Assembly: GCF_004795255.1 (NCBI RefSeq)
Contig: NZ_SSBQ01000002.1
Coordinates: 2,747,501-2,811,500, forward strand
DNA from: Streptomyces sp. RKND-216
Lineage (GTDB): Bacteria; Actinomycetota; Actinomycetes; Streptomycetales; Streptomycetaceae
DNA: 64,000 nucleotides
Direction: 5' to 3'
In this document: positions 55,051 through 63,105 of the stretch, one piece after another
Position numbering within the stretch: the first letter of the stretch is position 1
Layout: every line of letters starts with the position of its first letter
The notes under the pieces: model-generated
Seen by the model: the letters and a program-made list of their open reading frames with translations, nothing else
Databases searched by the model: none
Told to the model about the DNA's origin: nothing
Translations under genes and position numbers: made by a program

Positions 55051-56481
55051 TCAGCGCAGGGCGCGGTCCGGGCTCCCGGTGGCGGATGCCGGGCCGCCGG
55101 AGGCGTCGGTGCCCCGCGGTGCGGAACCGTCGCCGGCCGGGTCGTCCGCGGGATCGTCAGCCGGGTCGTCGGAAGCGCCGTCCGGCCGTGCCGTCCCGGC
55201 AGGGCGCCGTCCGAGGCGCGCGCGGACGGCGGAGCCGCGGGCGCCGCACCACGCCAGCAGCGCGGTGGGCAGGAAGACCATGTCCGCCGCGATCATCGCC
55301 ATGGAGAAGAACGGCAGCCCCAGCAGCACCGCGATGCTCAGGTGTTCCCCGATCATGACCGCGAGCAGCACGTTCTTGACCTTGCGGTGGAAGAGCGTGA
55401 AGGGGAAGGCGACCTGCACCAGCACCGTGATGTACGTCATGGCCATGATGCCGAGGCCGGAGGCGGCGAACACGTCGTTCAGCGCGGGCCAGGGCGCGAA
55501 GTAGTCGAGCTGCAGCGGGTAGTAGACCGCGGTGCCGTCCTGCCAGCGGGAGCCCTGGATCTTGTACCAGCCCGCCGTGGCGTACACCAGGCAGACCTCG
55601 GCCATGATGACGAACAGGGCGCCGTTGTGGACGAGGTTGGCGACGACGTCCAGGATTGTGCGCGGTTCGCCGGGGGCGTAGCGGCACACCGCCCACCAGG
55701 CGCCGTACACCGTCCACAGGCCGCCGAGGACCGTCGCCCAGCCGGTGGTGAGGCCCGGACCGAGGGCCACGGCGAAGAGGGCGAGGCCGGAGAGCACCCA
55801 GAGCACGATGCCGCCGGCGTCGCCCGGCTCGTCCCGCTCCCGTGCCCGTGCGGCACGGCGGGCGTCCAGCGACCAGACCTGCCCGCACCGGGTCAGCACC
55901 AGGTAGATCGCCATCAGGTGGATGATGTTGTCGCCGCCGTCGCCCATGAAGACGCTGCGGTTCTGCAGCGACAGCACGCCGATCATGAAGAGGACCGACG
56001 AGGCGCGGGTGTGCCAGCCGAGGGCGAGGGCCGCGCTCGCCAGGACGGCGAGCGCGTAGACGCTCTCGAACCAGAGCGTGCTGTCCGTCCACAGCAGGAC
56101 GGTGAAGGCGTCGTTGGAGGCGACCAGGCGCTCCGCCAGGTCGAACCCCCACGGGCTGCCCGGGCCGTACAGCTCGTGGCGGTGCGGATACTCGCGCAGC
56201 AGGAAGAAGAGCCAGGTGGCGGCGAAGCCGATGCGCACCACGGCGCTCTGGTACGGGCCGAGGGCGCGGCCGGTGATCTTTGCCAGGCCGCGCTCGACGG
56301 CGAGTTCGCCGCGGGTCTTCCACGGGTGCGGTCCGTCTTCGGGGGCGCCGGGGGTGACGGGGGCCGCAGCGGGGCCGGCGTGGCGGGGTGCGGGGACGCC
56401 GGGGTTCCGTGCGGCGTTTCCGGGGGTGCCGGAGGAGCCGGAGGAGCCGGAGGAGCCGGGGGCGGGCCGGTGGTCGGTCAC
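55051..56481 (-). CDS. HTTM domain membrane protein (SdpB/vitamin K carboxylase-like)
   Basis: 476 residues. After a Ser/Gly/Pro-rich lead (~60 residues with three GSS repeats) come about eight membrane segments of the HTTM type, as in vitamin K-dependent gamma-carboxylase and SdpB: AVVRIGFAATWLFFLLREYP, WHTRASSVLFMIGVLSLQNR, GDGGDNIIHLMAIYL and YATAGWYKIQGSRWQDGTAVYY. The C-terminus has DDPA repeats. Substrate unknown. GTG at 56481 overlaps the DUF5819 stop as GTGA, so the two are coupled. Confidence 0.8.
   Translation of the reverse strand: MTDHRPAPGSSGSSGSSGTPGNAARNPGVPAPRHAGPAAAPVTPGAPEDGPHPWKTRGELAVERGLAKITGRALGPYQSAVVRIGFAATWLFFLLREYPHRHELYGPGSPWGFDLAERLVASNDAFTVLLWTDSTLWFESVYALAVLASAALALGWHTRASSVLFMIGVLSLQNRSVFMGDGGDNIIHLMAIYLVLTRCGQVWSLDARRAARARERDEPGDAGGIVLWVLSGLALFAVALGPGLTTGWATVLGGLWTVYGAWWAVCRYAPGEPRTILDVVANLVHNGALFVIMAEVCLVYATAGWYKIQGSRWQDGTAVYYPLQLDYFAPWPALNDVFAASGLGIMAMTYITVLVQVAFPFTLFHRKVKNVLLAVMIGEHLSIAVLLGLPFFSMAMIAADMVFLPTALLAWCGARGSAVRARLGRRPAGTARPDGASDDPADDPADDPAGDGSAPRGTDASGGPASATGSPDRALR
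56431..56457. repeat. three perfect 9-bp tandem repeats in the HTTM gene
   Basis: GGAGGAGCC is repeated three times, encoding Gly-Ser-Ser units on the minus strand near the N-terminus of the HTTM protein. In-frame length variation between strains is possible. Confidence 0.5.
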
Positions 56482-57140
56482 GAGGCGGCCTTCCGCTCGG
56501 CGTGGGCTGCTTCGCTGACGTCCCACCAGGGCAGGACGCGGTACTCGGTGTCGGTGTCGAACCGCTCGTCGCTCCAGGCGGGGGCGGGTACCCGGGTGGT
56601 GGCGGAGCGGAGCTGGATGCTGTCGACGGTGCCGTCGAAGCGCTCGGTGAACCGGTCCATCACGATCCGCTCGACATAGGTCTGGGAGAGGTCGCCGCGC
56701 ATGCCGTCGGGGCGGTTCTCGGCGTCGTGCGAGCCGGTGTAGAAGTCCCAGGCGCGGCGCAGCTCGTTCTGCGCGGTGTGGCTGGGGAAGAGGTTGCCGC
56801 GTATGTGGGCGCCGTCCTCCGCGGAGAGGTCTATCCACCCGGTGGTCCGGGTGCCGTCCCGCTCGTCGACGACCCGGGCGCGCGCCTGCACGGCGATGTT
56901 CTGCTGGAGCGGGTTCGGGGCGAACAGCTTCCAGTTCTGCTCGAACTCCGGGTAGACGTACGCGTCGATGGTCGCGTCCTGCTGCTTGCTGAGCGTGTTG
57001 GCCGGCGCGACGTGCAGAAACACCATCGCCAAGTGAACGGTGACGGCGACCGCGACGACGGCCACGGCCGTGGCCACCACCACCCGTCCTGGCCATGACA
57101 GCGCGGCGAGACCGCCGCGCTGCTCCTCCTCAGGCTCCAT
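56478..57140 (-). CDS. DUF5819 family protein (SdpA-like)
   Basis: 220 residues: one N-terminal membrane helix (VVVATAVAVVAVAVTVHLAMV), then a soluble part facing outward with the family core YPEFEQNWKLFAPNPLQQN and WDFYTGSHDAENRP. The W-K-L-F-x-P-N-P motif recalls SdpA, which works with the HTTM protein SdpB to mature the B. subtilis SdpC toxin. The pairing with an HTTM gene here repeats that arrangement, but no SdpC-like peptide gene is seen. Divergent from paaA. Confidence 0.78.
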   Translation of the reverse strand: MEPEEEQRGGLAALSWPGRVVVATAVAVVAVAVTVHLAMVFLHVAPANTLSKQQDATIDAYVYPEFEQNWKLFAPNPLQQNIAVQARARVVDERDGTRTTGWIDLSAEDGAHIRGNLFPSHTAQNELRRAWDFYTGSHDAENRPDGMRGDLSQTYVERIVMDRFTERFDGTVDSIQLRSATTRVPAPAWSDERFDTDTEYRVLPWWDVSEAAHAERKAAS

Positions 57141-57247
57141 GTCCGCCGTTCCCCTCTTCCCCGTCCGTGATCCCCCGCGTGTGGTCCGCCCAAGAGGTTA
57201 GAGGGTGCGGAGGCGCTCTTGACAGCGTGTGGCGCCCCGGCTCACCA

Positions 57248-57274
57248 TTGAACCGAACGATCGGTCGGTAGGCT
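57248..57274 (+). promoter_or_regulatory. paaA promoter with PaaR-type operator
   Basis: TTGAAC at 57248 and TAGGCT at 57269 are 15 bases apart. The palindrome ACCGAACGATCGGTCGGT at 57252-57269 lies between them, exactly as at paaN but inverted. The ATG of paaA is 47 bases beyond the -10. Confidence 0.72.
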
Positions 57275-57321
57275 GAAGAGCCGGCCGGCCGCCGGGACAG
57301 CGCAGAGCAGGGAGGGCAGGC

Positions 57322-58314
57322 ATGACGACGGTGCTGCCGGAGACGGCCCCGGGGCCGGAGGCGTACGAAGCCGCCTTCGACGCCGCTGTGGCCGCGGACG
57401 AGCGGATCGAGCCGCGCGACTGGATGCCGGACGCGTACCGCGCGACGCTGGTGCGCCAGATCGCTCAGCACGCGCACTCCGAGATCATCGGCATGCAGCC
57501 CGAGGCGAACTGGATCACCCGCGCCCCCTCACTGCGCCGCAAGGCCATCCTCATGGCCAAGGTGCAGGACGAGGCCGGACACGGCCTGTACCTCTACAGT
57601 GCCGCCGAGACGCTCGGCGTCGGTCGCGACGAACTGCTCGACAAGCTGCACAGCGGCCGCCAGAAGTATTCGTCGATCTTCAACTACCCCACCCTGACCT
57701 GGGCCGACGTCGGCGCCATCGGCTGGCTGGTGGACGGCGCCGCAATCACCAACCAGGTGCCGCTCTGCCGCTGCTCCTACGGCCCCTATGCCCGGGCGAT
57801 GGTGCGCGTGTGCAAGGAGGAGTCCTTCCACCAGCGCCAGGGGTACGAGCTGCTGCTGGAGCTCAGCCGCGGCACCGAGGAGCAGCACGCCATGGCGCAG
57901 GACGCCGTGGACCGCTGGTGGTGGCCGTCGCTGATGATGTTCGGTCCGCCGGACGACGAGTCCGCACACAGCGCGCAGTCCATGGCCTGGAAGATCAAGC
58001 GGCACTCCAACGACGAGCTGCGGCAGCGCTTCGTCGACATCTGTGTCCCGCAGGCCGAGGCACTGGGCCTGACCCTGCCCGATCCGGACCTGACGTGGAA
58101 CGAGGAGACCGGCCACTGGGACTTCGGCGCCATCGACTGGTCCGAGTTCAAGGCCGTCCTCAAGGGCAACGGCCCCTGCAACGAACAGCGCATCACCCAG
58201 CGTCGCCTCGCCCACGAGGAGGGCGCCTGGGTGCGGGACGCCGCCGCGGCCTACGCCGCCAAGCACGCGCCCGGAGACAACCGTACGCACCGCAAGGAGG
58301 CGGCCTCCCGATGA
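57322..58314 (+). CDS. paaA: phenylacetyl-CoA 1,2-epoxidase catalytic subunit PaaA
   Basis: 330 residues. The diiron-type helical bundle is recognisable from [40 protein letters not shown] and [14 protein letters not shown], with Glu/His ligands in the EAGH and EESFHQ motifs. PaaA, with PaaB, PaaC and PaaE, epoxidises the aromatic ring of phenylacetyl-CoA. Its stop overlaps paaB as ATGA. Confidence 0.93.
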   Translation: MTTVLPETAPGPEAYEAAFDAAVAADERIEPRDWMPDAYRATLVRQIAQHAHSEIIGMQPEANWITRAPSLRRKAILMAKVQDEAGHGLYLYSAAETLGVGRDELLDKLHSGRQKYSSIFNYPTLTWADVGAIGWLVDGAAITNQVPLCRCSYGPYARAMVRVCKEESFHQRQGYELLLELSRGTEEQHAMAQDAVDRWWWPSLMMFGPPDDESAHSAQSMAWKIKRHSNDELRQRFVDICVPQAEALGLTLPDPDLTWNEETGHWDFGAIDWSEFKAVLKGNGPCNEQRITQRRLAHEEGAWVRDAAAAYAAKHAPGDNRTHRKEAASR

Positions 58315-58595
58315 CCAGCGACTGGCCTCTGTGGGAGGTGTTCGTGCGCAGTCGGCGCGGCCTGTCCCACACGCACGCCGGCAGCCTGCACGCGCCCGAC
58401 GCCGAGATGGCGTTGCGCAACGCCCGCGACCTCTACACCCGGCGCAACGAGGGCGTCTCCCTGTGGGTCGTGCCCTCCGCCGCCGTCACCGCCTCCTCCC
58501 CGGACGAGAAGGACCCGTTCTTCGAGCCCGCCGCCGACAAGCCGTACCGGCACCCGACGTTCTACGAGGTCCCGGAAGGGGTGAAGAACCTGTGA
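58311..58595 (+). CDS. paaB: phenylacetyl-CoA epoxidase subunit PaaB
   Basis: 94-residue small subunit: [40 protein letters not shown] and [20 protein letters not shown] are hallmarks. It bridges PaaAC heterodimers in the epoxidase. ATG overlaps the paaA stop and GTGA overlap joins it to paaC. Confidence 0.92.
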   Translation: MTSDWPLWEVFVRSRRGLSHTHAGSLHAPDAEMALRNARDLYTRRNEGVSLWVVPSAAVTASSPDEKDPFFEPAADKPYRHPTFYEVPEGVKNL

Positions 58596-59329
58596 GCCAG
58601 GCAGCTCCTGAGACGTCCGCCGCGGGCTCTCCAGCCCCCGCCGCCGGCACCCTCGCACTCGCCGACGACGCCCTGGTCCTCTCCCACCGCCTCGGCGAAT
58701 GGGCCGGCCACGCCCCCGTACTGGAGGAGGAGGTCGCGCTCGCCAACATCGCGCTCGACCTGCTCGGCCAGGCCCGCGCCCTCTACGCCGACCTCGGCGA
58801 CGAGGACGAGCTCGCGTTCCTTCGCGAGGAACGCGCCTTCCGCAACTGCCAGCTCGTCGAGCAGCCCAACGGCGACTTCGCGTGCACCCTCGCCCGCCAG
58901 CTGTTCTTCTCCACCTGGCAGGAGCTGCTGTACGGGCAGCTCCTCGAGTCGGTTCCGCTCGCCGGCAAGGCGGTCAAGGAGATCGCCTACCACCGCGACC
59001 ACGCGGAGCACTGGACGCTGCGCCTCGGCGACGGCACCGAGGACAGCCACGCCCGCATGCAGGCCGCCGTGGACGGGCTGTGGCGCTTCACCGGCGAGCT
59101 GTTCCAGCCGCTGGAGGGCTTCGACCTGGACCTGGACGCCCTGCGCGCCACCTGGACGGAACGCGTCACCGGCGTGCTCACCCACGCCACGCTCACCGTC
59201 CCCGAGACCCCGCAGAGCGGCGGCTGGACCGCCGGCGCCGGACGCCAGGGCCTGCACACCGAGTCGTTCGGGCGGATGCTCGCCGAGATGCAGCACCTGC
59301 ACCGCAGCCACCCGGGGGCGACATGGTGA
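58592..59329 (+). CDS. paaC: phenylacetyl-CoA epoxidase subunit PaaC
   Basis: 245-residue structural subunit: LVLSHRLGEWAGHAPVLEEE, NIALDLLGQARALY, CTLARQLFFSTWQELLYGQL and KEIAYHRDHAEHWTLRLGDG. It has the PaaA fold without a functional diiron site. GTG at 58592 overlaps the paaB stop as GTGA. Confidence 0.92.
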   Translation: MSQAAPETSAAGSPAPAAGTLALADDALVLSHRLGEWAGHAPVLEEEVALANIALDLLGQARALYADLGDEDELAFLREERAFRNCQLVEQPNGDFACTLARQLFFSTWQELLYGQLLESVPLAGKAVKEIAYHRDHAEHWTLRLGDGTEDSHARMQAAVDGLWRFTGELFQPLEGFDLDLDALRATWTERVTGVLTHATLTVPETPQSGGWTAGAGRQGLHTESFGRMLAEMQHLHRSHPGATW

Positions 59330-59904
59330 GCGTCGCCGAAGACCGGCTGAGCAGCCTGTTCGACCGCGCGGGCGCGGTGCCGGACCCGGAGCTGCCCGTC
59401 CTCAGCCTCGCCGAACTCGGCGTGGTGCGCGGGGTGGAGGAGACCGCTCCCGGCTGCGTCGAGGTCCGGCTCACGCCCACCTACACCGGCTGCCCGGCCC
59501 TCGAGGCCATGGCCGCCGACATCGAGCAGGCCCTGCGCGAGGAGGACGGCGTCACCGACGTCACCGTCCGCACCGTGCTCTCCCCTGCCTGGTCGACCGA
59601 CGACATCACCCCCGAGGGCCGCCGCAAGCTGGCGGAGTTCGGCATCGCCCCGCCGCGCTCCACCCGGGAGCGGGCCGCCGGCCCCGTCACCCTCGACCTG
59701 GGCCCCACCAGGCTCGGCTCGGGCACACCTGACGCCGCCGGCACCGCCGCGCCGTACGCGAAGACGACGGACGAACCGGTGCACTGCCCGCACTGCGGGT
59801 CGACCGCGACCTCCCTGCTCAGCCGCTTCTCCTCCACCGCCTGCAAGGCCCTGCGCCGCTGCGACGCCTGCAGCGAGCCCTTCGACCACTTCAAGGAGCT
59901 GTGA
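59323..59904 (+). CDS. paaD: PaaD-like iron-sulfur assembly factor for the epoxidase
   Basis: 193 residues. N-terminal MIP18/DUF59 domain (VPDPELPVLSLAELGVVRGV, TPTYTGCPALEAM with its conserved Cys) and a C-terminal zinc-like module CPHCGS-CDAC. PaaD is needed to assemble metal centres of the PaaABCE complex. ATG at 59323 overlaps the paaC stop; GTG at 59326 (GTGA overlap) is an equal alternative. Confidence 0.9.
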   Translation: MVSVAEDRLSSLFDRAGAVPDPELPVLSLAELGVVRGVEETAPGCVEVRLTPTYTGCPALEAMAADIEQALREEDGVTDVTVRTVLSPAWSTDDITPEGRRKLAEFGIAPPRSTRERAAGPVTLDLGPTRLGSGTPDAAGTAAPYAKTTDEPVHCPHCGSTATSLLSRFSSTACKALRRCDACSEPFDHFKEL

Positions 59905-59908
59905 CCGG

Positions 59909-60961
59909 ATGTTCCACCCGCTGCAGGTCACAGCCGTGGAGCAGCTCACCGACGACGCCGTCGCGGTGACCCTCGCCGTGCCGGCCGAGCTCCGCACCGC
60001 CTACCGCTACGACCCCGGGCAGCACATCGCGCTGCGCCGCACCGATGCCGGCGGCGAGGAGATCCGCCGGACCTACTCGCTGTGCGCCCCCGCCTCGGAG
60101 GCACCGGAGACCCTGCGCATCGGCGTGCGCGGGGTGGAGGGCGGCGCGTTCTCCACCTACGCGCTCAAGGAGCTGGCCGTGGGGGACAGCGTCGAGGTGC
60201 TGCCGCCCACCGGGCGCTTCACCCTCCCGCCGCGCACCGGCTACTTCGCCGCGATCGTCGGCGGCAGCGGCATCACGCCGGTGCTGTCGATCGTCTCCAG
60301 CCTGCTGGAGCGCGAGCCCGGCGCCCGCTTCTGCCTGATACGCAGCGACCGCACGGCCGCCTCCACGATGTTCCTGGAGGAGCTGGCCGACCTGAAGGAC
60401 CGCTACCCCGAGCGCCTGCAGCTCGTGCACGCCTTCTCCCGCGAGGAGCAGGCCTCCGGCCTGCCCTCCGGCCGGCTGGACGAGGAGCGGCTGAACACGC
60501 TGCTGCCCGCCCTGGTCTCCGTGGACGAGGTCGATGGCTGGTACCTGTGCGGCCCGCTCGGTCTGGTCGAGGGCGCGACGAAGGCCCTGCGCGGCCTGGG
60601 CGTCCCCCGGACGAAGGTGCACCAGGAGATCTTCCACGCCGACGAGGCGACCGGACCGGCCGCACCCGCGGCTCCCGCCCTGGCCTCGGCGGCGGTCACC
60701 GCCACACTCGACGGCCGCTCCGGGAGCTGGCCGGTCGAGGGCGGCGAGAGCGTGCTGGAGACCGTCCTGCGGAACCGCGCCGACGCACCCTACGCCTGCA
60801 AGGGCGGCGTCTGCGGCACCTGCCGCGTGAAGCTGCTCACCGGCGAGGTGCGCATGGACCGCAACTACGCGCTGGAGCCGGAGGAGGTCGACGCGGGCTA
60901 CGTGCTGGCCTGCCAGTCGCACCCGACGACGGAGAAGGTCGAGGTCGACTTCGACGCGTAG
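59909..60961 (+). CDS. paaE: phenylacetyl-CoA epoxidase reductase PaaE
   Basis: 350 residues: an FAD-binding ferredoxin reductase domain (IRRTYSLCAPAS, GSGITPVLSIVSSLL, GWYLCGPLGLVE) followed by a C-terminal plant-type 2Fe-2S ferredoxin domain with CKGGVCGTCRVKLLTG and the fourth Cys in LACQSHP. It passes electrons from NADPH to PaaA. Starts four bases after paaD. Confidence 0.93.
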   Translation: MFHPLQVTAVEQLTDDAVAVTLAVPAELRTAYRYDPGQHIALRRTDAGGEEIRRTYSLCAPASEAPETLRIGVRGVEGGAFSTYALKELAVGDSVEVLPPTGRFTLPPRTGYFAAIVGGSGITPVLSIVSSLLEREPGARFCLIRSDRTAASTMFLEELADLKDRYPERLQLVHAFSREEQASGLPSGRLDEERLNTLLPALVSVDEVDGWYLCGPLGLVEGATKALRGLGVPRTKVHQEIFHADEATGPAAPAAPALASAAVTATLDGRSGSWPVEGGESVLETVLRNRADAPYACKGGVCGTCRVKLLTGEVRMDRNYALEPEEVDAGYVLACQSHPTTEKVEVDFDA

Positions 60962-61030
60962 CAGGTCGACCGGGCCGCGCGCGTGTGTCACGACGGGTGG
61001 CGGGCGAGGTCGCTGCGTAGTCTCGTCGCC

Positions 61031-61510
61031 GTGCCGACCTTCTTCACGCTCGTCTGGGGGCGCCTGCGCGGCAGCAACTGGTGGCGGCGTGTACACCTGC
61101 GCGCCGCCATCGCCGGCGTCGCCGTCTCCACCGTCGTCCTGCTGGTGGGCTCCGCGGTGATCCTCCCGCTCGAGGAGAACGCGCCGGGCGCCACGATCAC
61201 CAGCTACCCGCTCGCGCTGTGGTGGTCGATCGAGACGGCGACCACCGTCGGCTACGGCGACCTGTACCCGGTCACCGCGGGCGGCCGGGTGGTCGCCGCC
61301 GTGGTGATGGTCGTCGGCATCACCACGTTCAGCGTGGTGACCGCCGCGCTCGCCACCGGGTTCGTCAGCCGGGCCACCCGCGACCTGCACCGGCTCGGCG
61401 CCGACGTGCGACGCTTCGAGCAGAGCCACGCCGACGGGCTGGCCGAACAGCTCCGGGCGATGCACGAGCGGTTCGACCGGCTCGAGAACCGCCTCGACCA
61501 ACGCGGCTGA
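61031..61510 (+). CDS. small two-helix potassium channel
   Basis: 159 residues: helix 1 (AAIAGVAVSTVVLLVGSAVILPL), pore loop with TTVGYGD and helix 2 (VVAAVVMVVGITTFSVVTAALATGF), then a C-terminal heptad-rich coiled coil (EQSHADGLAEQLRAMHERFD). KcsA-like layout without an RCK domain. The GTG at 61031 lies seven bases after TAGTCT with no ribosome site, so a leaderless message is likely. Confidence 0.8.
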   Translation: MPTFFTLVWGRLRGSNWWRRVHLRAAIAGVAVSTVVLLVGSAVILPLEENAPGATITSYPLALWWSIETATTVGYGDLYPVTAGGRVVAAVVMVVGITTFSVVTAALATGFVSRATRDLHRLGADVRRFEQSHADGLAEQLRAMHERFDRLENRLDQRG

Positions 61511-61560
61511 CCGGGCCGCCGGCCGCCGCCCACCCGTGCCTGACCGACAACCGCCGGACA

Positions 61561-61578
61561 GCCGCCGGACCGGGCGGC
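61561..61578. terminator. short hairpin between K+ channel and rhodanese genes
   Basis: Six-base arms GCCGCC and GGCGGC with a six-base loop in the 137-base gap between converging genes. Confidence 0.35.
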
Positions 61579-61647
61579 GCGTCGTGCGGGCGCAGTGTCC
61601 AGCCGGCCCGGCTCCCCGTACGCGCCGTGTCGCGTATACGCCTCGTC

Positions 61648-61989
61648 CTACTTCACGTACGCCTCGGCGCCCTCGCCGACGAGCGGCCGCCCCGACGCCT
61701 CCCAGGCCAGCATGCCGCCGTCCACGTTCACCGCCGTGACCCCCTGCTGCCGGAGGTATTGGGTGACCTGCGCCGACCGCCCGCCGACCCGGCACACCAC
61801 GAACACCGGCGCGTCCCCCTCGACCCGCTCGGTCAGCTCACCGAACCTGCCGACGAAATCGCTCATCGGAATGTGCAGCGCACCCTCCGCATGCCCGGCC
61901 ACCCACTCGTCGTCCTCCCGGACGTCGAGCAGCAGCCCGTCCGACGGCACCTGGGCGACCTCCACCTGCAGCACCTGACCGAAGTCCAT
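61648..61989 (-). CDS. rhodanese-like domain protein
   Basis: 113 residues, a single rhodanese domain: LLLDVREDDEWVAGHAEGAL, HIPMSDFVGRFGEL and the active-site loop VVCRVGGRSAQV with the catalytic Cys, ending NVDGGMLAWEASG. Could transfer sulfane sulfur. ATG at 61989; GAGAGGCGAGAG upstream. Confidence 0.85.
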   Translation of the reverse strand: MDFGQVLQVEVAQVPSDGLLLDVREDDEWVAGHAEGALHIPMSDFVGRFGELTERVEGDAPVFVVCRVGGRSAQVTQYLRQQGVTAVNVDGGMLAWEASGRPLVGEGAEAYVK

Positions 61990-62039
61990 CTCTCGCCTCT
62001 CACTCTCCACGTTCCCCAGCGGCCCGCCCGGGCCGGTGG

Positions 62040-63080
62040 TCAGCCGGCGGTCGCCAGCTCCGCCAGCCGGCTCTCCCGCTCCGCGACGTCCGCGAGCAGC
62101 TTCTCGGCGATCTCCTCGAGCAGCCGGTCCGGGTCGTCGGGGGCCATGCGCAGCATCGCACCGATCGCGGACTCCTCCAGCTCCCGGGCCGCCGCGACGA
62201 GCTGCTCCTTGCGTGCGGCCAGCCACTCCAGGCGGGCGTACAGCACCTCGCTGCGGCTGAGTTCCGGCTCTGGGCCGCGGGCGGCCGGGCCGATGCGCCA
62301 CTCCTCGGCGAGTCCGCGCAGCGTCTGAGCGTCGCCCCGGGCGTACGCCTGGTTGACGCGCACCATGAACTCCTCGCGCCGCCTGCGCTCGACGTCGTCG
62401 GCGGCGAGGTCGGGATGTGCCTCGCGGACCAGCTCCCGGTAGGCCCGGCGGGTCTCCTCGTCGGGCCGTACCCGGCTCGGCGGCTGCACCTGCTGCTCGT
62501 TGAGCATCGCGGCGGCCTCGGGGGAGAAGCCGTCGGAGTCGATCCAGCCGTGGAACAGCTCCTCGACTCCGGGCATCGGCATCACGATCGCCCGGGCCTC
62601 CTCGGCGCGGCGCCGGTCCTCCGGATCCCCGCTGCGGGCGGCGACGGCCTCGGCGATCTGCGCGTCCAGCTCGTCGAGGCGCGCGTACATGGGCCCGAGC
62701 CGCTGGTGGTGGAGCCGCGAGAAGTTCTCCACCTCGACGCGGAAGGTCTCCACCGCGATCTCGAACTCGATCAGCGCGTCCTCGGCGACCCGTACGGCCC
62801 GCTCCAGCCGCTCGGTGCCCGGACCCGGGCCCGGGTCCGCCCCGGAACCGTCCCGGCCCGCACCGGCCGCCCCGCCCGGTGCCGGGTCGGCTGCCGCGTC
62901 TGCGGCCGGTCCGGATGCTGCGTCCGGTGACGGGTCCGCTCCCACGTGCTGGTCAGCGGGCTGCCCGGCTTCCTGTTCGGCTTCCTGGCGCACTCGATAC
63001 TTCCTCGCGATGGTGTCCGGGCCGGGGCCCGGCGGTCCCGCCGACCGGGCCGGCCGGGGGCCGTCGGACGGCGGCGTCAC
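62040..63080 (-). CDS. J-domain-like protein with coiled coils
   Basis: 346 residues. An N-terminal Ala/Pro/Asp-rich lead (~85 residues) precedes a coiled-coil segment (RLERAVRVAEDALIEFEIAV). A J-domain-like part holds the HPD motif in YRELVREAHPDLAADD, and a second coiled coil (RLEWLAARKEQLVAAAREL) ends the chain. The HPD tripeptide suggests DnaK co-chaperone contact. GTG at 63080 is preceded by TACGCT six bases upstream, so probably leaderless. Confidence 0.72.
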   Translation of the reverse strand: MTPPSDGPRPARSAGPPGPGPDTIARKYRVRQEAEQEAGQPADQHVGADPSPDAASGPAADAAADPAPGGAAGAGRDGSGADPGPGPGTERLERAVRVAEDALIEFEIAVETFRVEVENFSRLHHQRLGPMYARLDELDAQIAEAVAARSGDPEDRRRAEEARAIVMPMPGVEELFHGWIDSDGFSPEAAAMLNEQQVQPPSRVRPDEETRRAYRELVREAHPDLAADDVERRRREEFMVRVNQAYARGDAQTLRGLAEEWRIGPAARGPEPELSRSEVLYARLEWLAARKEQLVAAARELEESAIGAMLRMAPDDPDRLLEEIAEKLLADVAERESRLAELATAG

Positions 63081-63105
63081 CCGGCCAGCGTAGTGAAGGC
63101 TGCGG

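Noticed and set aside
57141..57321. Possible small SdpC-like peptide gene near the HTTM/DUF5819 pair
   Set aside because: No short frame here has both a start with ribosome site and a signal-peptide-like N-terminus; the interval is explained by the divergent promoters and the operator.
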